From Nautilus pompilius (Eukaryota > Mollusca > Cephalopoda > Nautilida > Nautilidae), in NCBI GenBank assembly GCA_018389105.1, contig JACATO010000990.1:1-64000 (forward strand): 64,000 bases of DNA. The letters run 5' to 3'. The position numbers were made by a program, and so were the translations under genes. The notes beneath the pieces were generated by a model. The model was given only the letters and a program-made list of their open reading frames with translations, ran no database searches and had not been told where the DNA came from. Shown in pieces: positions 37,501 to 47,142 of this stretch (positions are counted from its first letter, which is position 1; every line of letters begins with the position of its first letter).

Positions 37501-40500
37501 CACCCAAGTTTCGTCACCTGTTATGACACTTTTCAGAAAGCTTTCATCAGCATTCGAACGATCAAAGAGCTCCTGGCTGACTGTGACTCGGTTCTCTTTT
37601 TGTTCATCTGTCAGCAGACGCGGCACAAATTTTGTGGCTACCCGATGCATGTTCAATCTTCCTCTTAAAATCACGTGGCAGGAACTCTTACAGATGCCTA
37701 CTTCTTGGGAAACTCCACGGACAGTCAGGCGACGATTTCCACGGATCACAGCACGCGCTTTCTCGATGTGATCGTCGTCCAGATCTGGGATTGTCTTCGG
37801 TGGATGATCTTCCCAATTTGAATGCTGGTACCACTCGTGACATTGCGTACGGCTCAAACATCCTCCCCAGAGGCCTGCTGCAACATTAGAAAAGTCTCCG
37901 TAAACGTTTTTCCCGATTTGAAACAGAATTTCACACAAACACGTCGCTCTTCGAGATCCATCATTGTTCAACTTGCGACAAATCGTCAAGTGCACTAAAC
38001 ATACGTTCACTCTAGCGTGTAGATCGATGACTAACCGACGTGGCGTGATGCGGCTATTGTTAGACTGAAGGTTAAGGTCACCGATACACAGCACTGCAGT
38101 CACGAGCACGCTCCGCTGTTTTAAAAGTTTGGTTTCTTTTTGGACAGACCTCGTATATGCTGAGCTTCACATAGAGAAAGCGGACTTCATGTTCCTACTT
38201 CCTAGCTTGTTGCTGTTTTTTGGAGGGAAGTTTAAATGAATGCAGACAAGATTATTTACATTTTAATTTTACTCATTCTTTTCCTTAGTAGGTACACAAA
38301 TAAGATGATAATTTGATTAGGACTTAGGTTTGTTTTTGCCCCTTTTTCCCCTGACAAGTTAGTGCAGGCGAATAATCGTTGGACCTCATTTTTGGAAAAA
38401 ACTGCGAGTTTTGAGACTTACTGCATTTTAGTAGCTATGCTTCCATCTCTTTGATCTCATCTCTCATATCAGTGTTCATACCGGAGACGGTCTGGTCTTA
38501 AGGTGTTGTAGCATTACTGTGTTTCATATCTGTGACAAAAACACACATTATTTACACTTTATTTGTTGATGTTATGTTAGGATTTTGCATTTTCAGCATT
38601 GGTAAGTTCTAGAAACCACAGTGTTAATTAACTAAACATAAGTTAGGTGGCATGGTGGTCCAGTGGTTAGTCCACTGGGCCTGACCTCAATTTGAATCTT
38701 GGTCAGGACCAACTCAGTTTGGCTTACGTTCGTTTGCTCTTCTTCACCAGCTGACTCGATGGGTTTCCTCCCACATCTGAAAGGAAGACTAAGGATTTTT
38801 TCTAATGTCCTCCTGTGCGGACAACTGAGTGTGAAAGCACACAATCCCTAATCTTGCATCAAATATAGGGATCTGAAACCCCAGTTACCTGGGAAGTGTA
38901 CAACTAACTAAACATTGGTTATTGTCTCACAGAATTAGCCTGATGAGAAAAATTTATCACAATAAAAGTCTTACTGTATCTTAACCTTTATTAATGGCAC
39001 TTATTTTCATTTTAGCACTGTACTGATGAGTGCAAAGGGTAATCAATCCTGTTGATTGATTAAATCTGATATTTAAAAAAACATGAAAGTGGTTTTGTTT
39101 TGGGGTGAATTTTGATTTGTTTCCCTACCTAAAATGAGCTGGCAGATTTACAGTGGCTGATATCTGGCTAACTGAAACATGTACTAACAGACTATCACGT
39201 GACAGCACCAACAAATCGGATAAAATCCAACACAGACATTCACCCAGACAACATAATAAGCTTAGGAACTCAGCAACACGACCTGGAGAAAACATCCCAG
39301 CGAGACATCTACCTCTTCCCGGCGTCACGACCAATAACGGAACCGGACTATAGGGAGAGGTGGAGAAGCACGCGGAGTCCGTCTGTACTTCCGTGGGATA
39401 CAATATGGAAATCATCCATAAACCATCTCGTGGACGGGTACTCCGCTGATATCCACTGGGAAATATTAAGAGGAGTTCTACCCTCAGGGAGAACAAACAC
39501 AAATGGAGATTAATCAACTCTCCAAAATGCTTACATTGCAAAGAGCAGGAGGACGACACGGTGCTACATTGTATATTTGCGTGTCCCCTAAACATAGAAA
39601 TGCGGCCCCTGGTCCGAGACTCGGTTTTTAAAGACAAACTTAATTTGTTCTGGCGCATCTTCGGCTTCTCCTCCAGGACTAAAAAGGGCCGCCTTTCTAA
39701 CTTCCGGGTCTTCACGGCCCAAAGAGTCGCTTGGAGTAGCCGGAAGGCTCCAGAGAGGGGTCAGCTCACTTCACCTAACAACTGTTTCACAATTACGTAA
39801 CCACGTGGTTACAGCGGTCATGGGGTCCAGCATCAGCGATGGAGCGCTGTACCCATCCACACGGCTGGTAAACGATAAACGAAGATAACCTAACCCCCTC
39901 CTCTGTTAAAGATGTATCTGTACTAACTAGTAATGTTGTTACAGGAAATAATGAGGAAACTCACCCCGGCTGTTAAGAGCCCATTGACCAGGGGTCACAC
40001 GTACATCAGTCTCCAGTGAGGAGACTTCTCTACTGCTCCCGTGAGAAAAACACTTCCAGACTGAAAATAACACAAATGAATATTCAAGAATATAATTAAT
40101 TTAACTGTAAACCAAATACACACACCACCTGAGCAGAGCCCTTATTTCTGTACAGCTCTCCCGACCCCGAGCTGCGAGTCCCGCCCGGTAGACGGCTGCT
40201 CCGGCTCCGTTACTCGGGGTACAGGCGCTGACCCACTCTCGCCTCCCACGATGGCCTACAACCAGGGGTCGGCTGGGCCGCTTCCCCTCATTGATCAGAG
40301 CCTCTGGCTCTCCAGCGGTGGAGATAAGGAAGCTAATGCCTGTCACGGGATGATCCATCAAAGTAGACGGAGGGAGATCGCGTCTCCATCCATTTACAGC
40401 AATAAAAGAATATAAAAACAGAACCCCCCCCCCTTCAGCCTCCCCCTCCGGTTGGACTCAATAAAAATAACAAACGGCCCAATGCTCCTCCTCTCTCTTT

Positions 40501-43500
40501 AGAATCTTAAGGACGCACAGAGAGGAGACTCTGTTCTAGAGGGTTCAGCCTGGATAAACCGACCCCTCCTGAGCGTAGTAGATTACGGAGGAGTTGGGTG
40601 GCCCTCGCTAGGATGAGGTACACTAACATTAAGAAAAAATAATACAGGTCGAAATAAGAAGACCTCACTCATAAACAGCTGAGGCGGCCGGTCGTGGAAC
40701 CGACCCAGCTACACCACATACACTTGCAAACTTAACAAACAGGTCATAACAATTACATCACACCACCCCCCCCAACAGTAATACTGTATAATGTCAGCTG
40801 GAAACCACTTTTACTATATTCTCAGCAGGGTAAACCCAGACTGGAATGTAAGTCTGCTTCTCATCCAGATGAGTTGAGTTGGTTCTCTTAGCTTATTTCT
40901 GTTTCTCTGGTATAAAATCATTAAGACATTATCACTTACTTATTACAGAATATATTCTATATTATTTCAAAAATTCTGTACCTGAGTAAAGTATTTTTAA
41001 AGTGAAAAGCTTTAGATGGAATGTGTCTCAAGCAATCCACACATTGAAGTTTGTGCTTAGATTATGTTCTTGACATTTACTTCACAGATGCTTTTTCACA
41101 TCATTCGTAAATCAGATGGGAAGAGACTTAGCACCACCTATAAATCATCTGATGTGAAGTTCTGCTTTCACCATATTAATACCTATGAAGAAGAAGGTCA
41201 CTTGGTGGTTGATATTTGTGGATACAACGATTTCAATATTGTTAATAATTTTAGGCTGGAGAATCTTAGATTGTCTTCTGATACTTCAACAGCAACATTT
41301 AAAAGATTTGTGCTGCCCATAGATGTAACTGAAAAGGTAAGCAACAGTAACAAGAGGGAGAAAGTTCCAAACCTTTACTTTTGGAAAATCAGCAGTGTTA
41401 TACATTTATAAAGGCGATTTCTATTTTCAATGTAGAATCTACTCTTAATTTAGGCTGTAAGCTACTTTGTGACTTGCACATCTATTCATAAAAGCCATTT
41501 TTAAAATCTATCTCACCTGTCAAAGTTTTTCTGATCACTAATGTAAATTTTTTTTAATATGAATATATATACCTGTAGTAAACTCTGTTTCCTTTTTGGA
41601 ATTATTATTAAAAAGGAGCAGATAGCAGTCTACTGGTAAAGTTGAGGGCTCAAATTTGGTGGCTTGGTTTGGTTTGGCATTCCTCCCTGGCACAGTTCCT
41701 TCTTGGTTTTCACCAGTCTGCTACATGGGTTTCCTCCCACATCTATAAGTGATTTTGTTATCTTACTTCCAGATGCCTTTGGGAAAAAACCTGGTCAATC
41801 TGAAGGACACCACAGCTACAGCTGTGAAACAACCAGATGGGTCAGTTCTCCTTTGCTGTGACAACTTGACAGGTATTTCTTCGTTTGGTACCTCATTCAT
41901 TTCAGGTGGAAGTCTGCCTGGTATTAATGTGCGTCAACAATAAAACCTGCCGACTAATTTATAACGTATAAAGCAAACTTCAGCCTGTCAACTTAATTTA
42001 CTTATTTGTTATTCCTTCAGTTGTCATGACTACTTCCGTACATATCAAATAGTATTTTCAGTTTTCTAATTATTGCTTTCTCTGCTAAAATGATTGATAA
42101 GTCGTCGGCAGATCATTTTAATATCACATTTATCGATTAAAATATTTATTTGTGGTGTTGCTGAAGGCAAAGTCAGCTAAATTTGTTAAATATTTTGCAA
42201 GATTTTGTTTAGTCAGATTGTTATTGACTTTTGAGGGCAAAAATGTCACATTTGATGCACAATTAATCCGTGTAGTAACAAAGGCAAGTGATAACTATGG
42301 TGTGACCAATCAGACTATCTGAGCTGTACTTATGTGCGAGTCATTTGGGAGATGATTGAAGTATAGCATACAGTCAGGCCATCCTTCCTTATCTTACAAA
42401 GATAGCCTTAATCACTCAAATGAGCAAAGGTATAGTTTTAAAAAATGTCTGAACTAATTTCACTTCAGATTATCTAGTTTGAGGTATGGTCATCCAACAT
42501 CACTTAATAGAAAGGAACAGGGAACAGGTGAATCCAAGTTTTATACCATAATTAAGGCTTGCTAGATTGAAAGCTGTTACTTGTTGTCTGTTTTTTAGCC
42601 AATGTATTTCAGATCCATGGCATAGTTTGCATTGCATAATTGTTGAGTCTGGGTGTTTGAATAGTTTTGAAACCATGCTAGATTTTCTACTCAAGGCCTC
42701 TGCTCCTTTTCCTCAAAACCTTATCCTGTTATTATGTAGTTTTATTTTAAATTCTGATGATAATAATAAACTTAGTTTTTTAACCACTGACTCTCTAGCC
42801 TGGTGTCTGTACTTAACAGAAGATCCTGCCCGCCCCGTGTACCTTGAACTACGCCAGATTAACTATGAAGCTCGTGCCGGCCGAAATTACAGATATGTTT
42901 ATGGAACATTGCTGAAGACAGAGGTAGGATGTTTTTGTTTTGTTGTTTTTAAATTCTACTATAATTTAATTTTGTAGAAGGTGTTAAAGGTGAACACTAA
43001 TGGACTGGCTAAAAAATAGAAAAAATAATATAACTGTGCAGTACATAATAATATTTTTATTTACTTATTTTGTCCTTCCCTGTTAGCTTGTGGAATGCAA
43101 TTATTTATCACCTGAGTTACCCCACTTTAACTGTTTTATCTTGTTTTCTCTCTATCCTAGTTACCTTCTTATTTATAGCTTTATATGACTTTCACACAAC
43201 AGACTGAGAGATTTGATTCCAGTTCAGTCAAAAATAGGGCTAAAATTGTAGCAAAACATGTCATTCAAGTGATGTGAAGATGATTCATGTCATCATCATC
43301 ATCATCATTAGCTAAGGAGATATCTTGAGGCCCCAGCTGCAGCACCGGCACGAGTGTAAGAGAGATGCCATCCTTGTCATGCACTGTGTACTGATTTTTC
43401 TAACTTAAACTCATTCTGAAAGTTGTCTTAGAATTCCAGACTTGATACATCATGTTGATTCTGGAAACCTTGGCTGGCAGTAGAATTGATGCTGTTCAGC

Positions 43501-45012
43501 AGTTCATCCATCACTTCTCAAAGTGTAGACCAGCAGCTTTCAGAGGTAAAATTTTAAAAGAAGAAGCAGTGGTGTAAAAACCAAACACATCCATATGTCT
43601 TCTGAGTAAATTTCCCTATGTGATCTGCTAAAGAAAATGGAGATTAATTTCTGTGATATTTAAATTCTAGCAAATCTTTGTGAAAACAGCAAATTCAAAA
43701 ATAGCAGTTTCAATTACAGAAGTAAAAACACGATCACACCATCATCATCATCCAACTTTAATAATTACTGAAAAACAGAAATGTGTGATGTATATAAGTA
43801 AGGAGTCCATTTTTAAAATTTGGTACTGAAATCAGTGACAGGTAGCTGATGCAGGTATGTGTTAGCAAGGTGGGTTTAAAGAACTTATTCCAGATCGGTC
43901 TCTGTTGAAAAACTAAGTTTAGTGTTGAAATTATCTTTGGTGTACTCGTGGACAGACATCGCATTCTTATTGTTTCAGATAATAAAGATTGACATTCTGA
44001 TGAGAACTGTTAATAAGTGGGTGGAACCAAACGGCTTTCTTGCTGCAGAGCCTGTGTTTGTACCAAGGCCTTCAGGGGAGGATGAGGATGATGGTGGGTA
44101 CAACATCTCTTTGTTCTTGATCTAATTCTATCAACATTTTGAACAATTGTCTAGAGTATGTCAACCTGGTTTCTACCATGAAGCATCAAGAGACGAGCTC
44201 TGCAGAGGTATCACTCACTACACGTGATAGATGTGGTGACAAGTGAATCCCCTTAAACTGGAAGGTTTCACTTTGTCCGTTGATGGGACCAGGAAAAGAT
44301 GACTCCTAGTTTCTATTCAAACATTATACAGTCATTATATTATTAAATGTAAATCTATAGAAAGTACAGTTAACAGTTAATCCTCACAAACTATATTTAA
44401 TTCAGTTTGAAAATACTGATGCCTTTGAACAAAACTAAGGTGTGGGTCAGGATATCATTATTCATTGTTTTTTTATCGACTTTACATTAATTACCTTAAT
44501 GAATTGCCTTAATGATAACAAATAAAAAGAATGATTTAAGTCTTTTATGTATTTTAATGTCTTCTTTTGGTTATGATTTTTTATCTGGAGAATTTTTTAT
44601 TATAATTTTTCTAATCACTGATTAACCAGATATGAAGAGTTTGTTGTTGTTAAAATTACTTTCATCAGTGAGTCAGTTATTATATGATGATGATTACAAA
44701 CATCAGACAAAATATGTGAACATTATTCCAAACAAACAAAATTGTGTCATTTGCTGCATCTTTTCTTTTGTGAGAGAAGCTTTTCGTTTCTCTTTCCTTT
44801 TAATGTTTGGTTGGTTTATTCACTTCTTTTTCTTACCTGCCCCAGGTGTGATATTGATTCCAGTAACAAGCAGTGATCCAGAAAGGCCATCTTACCTGGC
44901 CATCTTGGATGCCCACACCCTGGAAGAAGTGGCTAAAGCCGACGTTCCCACAGACACCTTCATCCCAATTACATTCCATGGATTTTTTGACCCCCAGCAG
45001 CAGCAGCTGTAA
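31366..45012 (+). CDS. Carotenoid oxygenase family gene (BCO1/BCO2/RPE65-like), nine exons recognised
   Basis: Nine plus-strand exons with GT-AG borders and consistent phases assemble into about 480 residues of a carotenoid cleavage oxygenase; full-length animal relatives are about 520-550. These enzymes are seven-bladed beta-propellers with one Fe(II) held by four histidines. They cleave beta-carotene centrally (BCO1) or eccentrically (BCO2), or isomerise retinyl esters (RPE65). All four ligand contexts are visible: ATAHPLIDRN (exon at 35413), GYIHSFGM (36441), FHHINTYEEEG (41088) and PITFHGFF (44846). The ending FHGFFDPQQQQL and stop are in the usual place. The N-terminal exon with the conserved R-N-G-P-G motif was not found upstream. 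There is one frameshift in the first exon listed, near 31529. Introns carry inserted hAT, mariner, LINE and SINE sequence. Which subfamily it belongs to cannot be decided by eye. Confidence 0.9.
31574..32475. other. Intron of the carotenoid oxygenase gene
   Basis: AT-rich, no inserted element recognised. Ends with the acceptor CTCTCTTTTTTCCAG. Confidence 0.7.
32476..32617 (+). CDS. Carotenoid oxygenase exon (DPQSLDTVEK)
   Basis: Encodes HFSFYFNSKRTDNVSVNIFR and then HGDGLFAVSEIDNIWRIDPQ, ending SLDTVEK before GTACCA. The R-I-D-P-x-S-L-D-T-x-E-K ending is characteristic of the family. Its first base completes the AGA codon of the previous exon, which confirms the phase beyond the frameshift. 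Confidence 0.9.
33009..35328 (+). mobile_element. hAT element with termini and target duplication, inside the carotenoid oxygenase intron
   Basis: The left end CAGGGGTTGGAAAAATA and the reverse complement of the right end, CAAGGGTAGGCAATTATTTT, form imperfect terminal inverted repeats of the CAGGGGTNGGCAA type typical of hAT elements. The flanks carry an eight-base target duplication differing at one position: GTCTAGAG at 33001-33008 and ATCTAGAG at 35329-35336. The element is 2320 bases and lies wholly within the intron between the exons at 32476-32617 and 35413-35557. It carries the decayed transposase described separately. Confidence 0.85.
33474..35125 (+). pseudogene. Decayed hAT transposase of the GTF2IRD2/ZBED type
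   Basis: Fragments in changing frames follow the order of this family. They are an N-terminal Lys/Arg-rich start, a BED-like zinc-finger region (LCLICRESVAVLKRHNLCSH then FENKHAEKYKNFSDEENRK), ASYVIALRIANYSKPFTERE with FIKECM, then VEWGKRIGSVTTDESPNLTG around a catalytic-Asp position. After that come ALYHTNIRWLSLGKVLKRAW, LSDFTFAVNIMDHMNELNSK, and finally GQTYICEQTFSVMKLNK of the dimerisation domain. Several in-frame stops and frameshifts are present. Proteins of this type are annotated in animals as GTF2IRD2-like or SCAND3/ZBED9-like. This copy cannot make an active transposase. Confidence 0.85.
35413..35557 (+). CDS. Carotenoid oxygenase exon with first iron-ligand histidine
   Basis: Acceptor TATTTCAG, donor GTAGAA, phase 1. 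Reads TAVSDHMAVHMATAHPLIDR followed by NGMVYNVGSNYRDYKRPFNI. The ATAHP block contributes the first of four Fe(II)-binding histidines in the family. Confidence 0.9.
35558..36440. other. Intron of the carotenoid oxygenase gene
   Basis: AT-rich, with loosely repeated phrases of the type GTAGAC-TTTATTACTGTAGA between about 35950 and 36220, an irregular tandem-like repeat of about 60-70 bases. No gene. Confidence 0.6.
36441..36652 (+). CDS. Carotenoid oxygenase exon with second iron-ligand histidine
   Basis: Acceptor TCCTTTTCCAG, donor GTAACA, phase 0. Encodes GELDSMKTGRIVASIPSRWK then FHCGYIHSFGMAERYFVLLE and QP. S/G-Y-x-HSFG-x-T/A-E-x-YF-x-x-x-EQP is a core family block, with the His coordinating iron. 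Confidence 0.9.
36902..38153 (-). mobile_element. Mariner element with TIRs and TA target duplication
   Basis: 1252 bases flanked by TA on both sides (36900-36901 and 38154-38155). The left end CGGGGTTTGTCCAAAAAGAA and the reverse complement of the right end, CGAGGTCTGTCCAAAAAGAA, are inverted repeats of about 30 bases with few differences. The size, TA duplication and DD34D transposase identify a mariner-type element. It lies within the intron between carotenoid oxygenase exons 36441-36652 and 41088-41336, in the opposite orientation to the host gene. Confidence 0.95.
36964..37964 (-). pseudogene. Mariner transposase, near full length, frame broken
   Basis: The minus strand from ATG at 37964 to a stop at 36964-36966 covers about 333 residues, normal for mariner. 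Recognisable in order are the N-terminal helix-turn-helix region (CLSRTQCHEWYQ), AVIRGNRRLTVRGVSQEVGI, and the DD34D catalytic blocks VITGDETWVYGY, MLHHDNAPAHMS and PPYSLDLAPADFILF. The end ...ENSLRELRTIPENVIQNWKK is followed by a GGNYF-x-GDKSD type tail. The frame changes several times; one clear case is a run of seven T (plus strand, near 37024-37030) where six are needed. Much of the coding sequence is otherwise close to what a working copy looks like. Proteins of this family are often labelled SETMAR-like in animal annotation. Confidence 0.9.
38640..38885 (+). repeat. tRNA-derived SINE-like element, copy A
   Basis: GGTGGCATGGTGGTCCAGTGGTTAGTCCACTGG resembles a tRNA 5' half with an A-box (TGGTCCAGTGG) and is followed by a B-box-like TTTGAATCTTGG. 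The tail includes GATGGGTTTCCTCCCACATC, also found near 41725. Related copies are at about 41625-41765 and 46190-46440. It is a Pol III SINE pattern, not a functional tRNA. Confidence 0.6.
39195..39800 (+). mobile_element. 3' relic of a LINE (non-LTR retrotransposon) ORF2
   Basis: Two frames give SADIHWEILRGVLPS, then ENKHKWRLINSPKCLHCKEQ, then EDDTVLHCIFACPLN and LFWRIFGFSSRTKKGRLSNF. The CLHC-x(n)-H-C-x-x-x-C-P arrangement is the zf-RVT zinc finger at the C-terminal end of many non-LTR reverse transcriptases, after the reverse transcriptase domain. Only the C-terminal part is present, as expected of 5'-truncated insertions. One frame shift lies near 39480. Frames on the opposite strand, including a 196-codon one, are shadows. 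Confidence 0.65.
40090..40720. other. GC-rich block of unknown nature within an intron
   Basis: A second GC- and CpG-rich island inside the large carotenoid oxygenase intron. It starts shortly after the LINE relic and could be the LINE's 3' untranslated region or an independent insertion. A short open frame at 40251-40415 (MAYNQGSAGPLPLIDQSLWL...) has coding-like composition but no recognised family. Confidence 0.35.
41088..41336 (+). CDS. Carotenoid oxygenase exon with third iron-ligand histidine
   Basis: Acceptor TTACTTCACAG, donor GTAAGC, 83 codons, phase 0 at both ends. Reads MLFHIIRKSDGKRLSTTYKS then SDVKFCFHHINTYEEEGHLV. F-HH-I-N-x-Y-E-x-x-G is one of the most conserved blocks in the family, its second His binding iron. 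The rest (VVDICGYNDFNIVNNFRLEN...) aligns with the V-D-x-x-x-Y segment that follows. Confidence 0.92.
41625..41765 (+). repeat. SINE-like element, copy B (partial)
   Basis: Contains GCAGTCTACTGGTAAAGTTG (A-box region), GGCTCAAATTTGG (B-box-like) and CATGGGTTTCCTCCCACATC, which matches copy A at 38640-38885. It abuts the acceptor of the next exon. Confidence 0.5.
41773..41872 (+). CDS. Carotenoid oxygenase exon (short, propeller strand)
   Basis: Acceptor CTTACTTCCAG, donor GTATTT, phase 1. Encodes MPLGKNLVNLKDTTATAVKQ followed by PDGSVLLCCDNLT. The L-V-x-L-x-x-x-x-A-x-A segment fits the family between the third-histidine block and the P-x-INY block. Confidence 0.85.
42820..42923 (+). CDS. Carotenoid oxygenase exon (INYEARAGRNYRYVYG)
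   Basis: Acceptor TACTTAACAG, donor GTAGGA. Encodes DPARPVYLELRQINYEARAG then RNYRYVYGTLLKTE. E-x-P-x-INY-x-x-x-x-G-x-x-Y-x-Y-x-YG is diagnostic for the family. Phase starts with two bases and ends in phase 0. Confidence 0.92.
43979..44093 (+). CDS. Carotenoid oxygenase exon (EPVFVPRPSGEDEDDG)
   Basis: Acceptor TATTGTTTCAG, donor GTGGGT, phase 1. Encodes IIKIDILMRTVNKWVEPNGF then LAAEPVFVPRPSGEDEDDG. The P-S-E-P-x-F-V-P-x-P-x-x-x-x-E-D-D-G pattern is conserved across BCO1, BCO2 and RPE65. Confidence 0.92.
44846..45012 (+). CDS. Carotenoid oxygenase terminal exon with fourth iron-ligand histidine
   Basis: Acceptor CTTACCTGCCCCAG. Encodes VILIPVTSSDPERPSYLAIL then DAHTLEEVAKADVPTDTFIP and ITFHGFFDPQQQQL before TAA at 45010-45012. 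The L-D-A-x-x-L-x-E-V-A-x-A and F-H-G-x-F blocks end the propeller and give the last iron-binding His. A run of four Gln replaces the usual few-residue tail. AATAAA signals lie near 45238 and 45258. Confidence 0.93.
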
Positions 45013-46189
45013 ACTCTGGGTGGTGGGTAGAATGGCACATGCATGGTTTTTTTTTACTAATATTTAAAAATAAGTGTAAATATATAATAGAAGTAATTTT
45101 TGTACTAATTAATTTGTTAATGAGAAAGTAATTGCTGCCTTCCTGTTATGTTTACTTTTGCATTCCCTGTGTAGTGTTCTGAATTGTTTTAAATTTCAAA
45201 GTGATGCTCATCTGAATTTTATTTTAAAATCAGATCAAATAAAATACATTTACCAAAATAAAAGAAACATTGGTTATATGTGGAGCTAGGAGGCAATAGA
45301 GTGATTAAGAACAATCATTAATGGTTGTTGTTTTTGTTTAGTCTTATGTATTTGAAGTCTCTTTTTTGTTACACACAGCGGTTTGTTTCCTTTCTAAATA
45401 TGGATGGGAAGAAATTCCCTGGTGTTTGGAGTTGTCATTTAAGAGCGTGAATATTTTCAAATCAAAGCTAACACCAGGGCACACGTTGTTTTGGTGTTAG
45501 AAATGAGAAAGTATACGGTAGAATGAAGCAGCTTTGAGTTAATGCTTCATCAGTGCAGTGTCAGTATTGAGTTTTATATGCAGTGGAATTTACCTGCAGA
45601 AGACGAAGGATTAAGGTGCTTTGTACAAGATTGCACAACTTGTGTAATAAAGCCCTCACTTGAGAAATATATTAAATATGTACTGATTTTTCCAAGCTCA
45701 TTTTTTTATAAATATTAGAAATAGAAAAAAAGGGATTGCTTTTGTGTGAGGGCCTCCAGAGGTAGAAACATTTCTATTTTTTTGCTATGTACCTTCAGAC
45801 TTCAGTAGTGAATTCCAAAGTAATTTATACATAGATTCTGAAACTGCAGACAGTTTGATTAGTATTGGACTTTGTTTAACTCATGTGATGCTGAAAGCGG
45901 ACATGTCCACTTTGACATTTATGACCATCTGATGCAGGAAGCAGATTTACCCCATAGCTTCAAAAAAACTTTTCCCTCTGTCACGATAAGTGGTAGCCTC
46001 ATGTCTTTGAAAGCCCCACAACTTCTCCAATCAAATTCCTACTTTCATTTTTGGTGGATAATTGAAACTTTCCAGGCTGAAATTTAATTAAGCACCAAAA
46101 GGATTAAAGATGATTATTGGAAATGTTACCTCTTTTACTCTAGCTGCTTACAAATGTGCACGATAATTGAACCATTTACTTCACTGCTG
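45013..46189. other. 3' UTR and noncoding DNA
   Basis: Follows the carotenoid oxygenase stop; the AATAAA-type signals near 45238-45260 suggest the transcript ends there. Nothing else supported. Confidence 0.5.
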
Positions 46190-46440
46190 CGTGATTATTC
46201 AGAGGTTAGTCTACTGGACTACTGTGGTTGAAAACCCAGGTTTGGAACCTGGTCAGGGTTGGTCAAGTTTGACAAATCTCCATGGAGTGATTTCTTACTC
46301 CTCTTCATCAGCCAGCTGTGTTTTGTCCCCAATCTAGAAGTAAATAGTTCTAGAAGGACTATTGCTGATGGCTTCCCACATACAGAAGTGGTTGTGCAAC
46401 CCAGTCTCTCATCTTGTAACCTAGGAGAAATTTAGAAGAA
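46190..46440 (+). repeat. SINE-like element, copy C
   Basis: GAGGTTAGTCTACTGGACTA followed by CAGGTTTGGAACCTGGTCAG (B-box-like) parallels copy A at 38640-38885 in order and spacing. The copy A tail (CTCTTCTTCACCAGCTGACT) has a counterpart CTCTTCATCAGCCAGCTGTG. Confidence 0.5.
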
Positions 46441-46722
46441 GTGGAAGTTCTGGAACTATTACTTTACATCACTCTTTATAAGAACCAGAGTAAACTCGGT
46501 ATTTACGGTTTTATTTCAAATGGAGTAGCAGTCAATATATATAAAAAGAAGTTTGCATTTCTCAAACTTTAAAACACATGCAATCAAGTATAGTGCAAAG
46601 CCAGAAGATAAAGTCAATAATAAATTTACTTCTTTTTTCCCATAATTTATGTTTGGTTATTATTATTGTCCTTGTAACTAATAAGAGCAAAAGTAAATAC
46701 CTTTTGACAACAATGCCTTAAT

Positions 46723-47095
46723 TTAAAATATAGCGGGAGACAACAGGTTTCTTTTCTTTCTTTTGCACAAACTAATCAGAAATTGAAAATGATGGATGAT
46801 TCTTGGCAGATCAATGAGAACTATGAAGTACAGAGGAACAAGCATCAACACTATGGCTGTTGACCCAATGATCTTTGACGAAAATCGTTCATCAGGAGCA
46901 CTGGTGAGACGTCGAATGTGACTGGAAAGATTTTTTTTTTCCACTCTGAGCTCATTCACAATCTGTTCCAACTTATGGGAAATATTGTATAATGTAGGCA
47001 CAGGATCTGATGTGTATGGAACTATGGAGACAACACCTCTGTGAGTACATGGACATATGCACAGGTCAGTTGAGAAAGTCTGTACACTGGCTACA
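46723..47095 (-). CDS. C-terminal exon of a single-pass membrane protein, molluscan family type
   Basis: On the minus strand the frame reads DLCICPCTHRGVVSIVPYTS and continues to LEQIVNELRVEKKNLSSHIR, then RLTSAPDERFSSKIIGSTAI, then VLMLVPLYFIVLIDLPRIIH. It ends shortly after KRKKRNLLSPAIF at 46723. The arrangement is a Cys-rich extracellular end, a short helix, a juxtamembrane K-K-x-x-S-S-x-x-R-R-x-x-S-A-P-D-x-R-x-S-S-x-x-x-G motif, then one membrane segment. I have seen this motif in many unnamed molluscan genes and associate it with that phylum. Function is unknown. The 5' border is uncertain; the open frame extends to 47145. Earlier exons should lie to the right on the minus strand. The open frame at 47416-47652 (minus), with several Cys, is a weak candidate. 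Confidence 0.55.
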
Positions 47096-47142
47096 TCTAC
47101 AGGTAGCTCTGTGTACCATTTGGATGCAGTTTGCAGGGCTGT

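Noticed and set aside
38645-38720. A tRNA gene
   Set aside because: A- and B-box-like segments are present but no cloverleaf with acceptor stem can be formed; it fits a SINE.
39125-39715. 196-codon minus-strand frame
   Set aside because: Antisense shadow of the LINE zinc-finger region, whose plus-strand reading has recognisable motifs.
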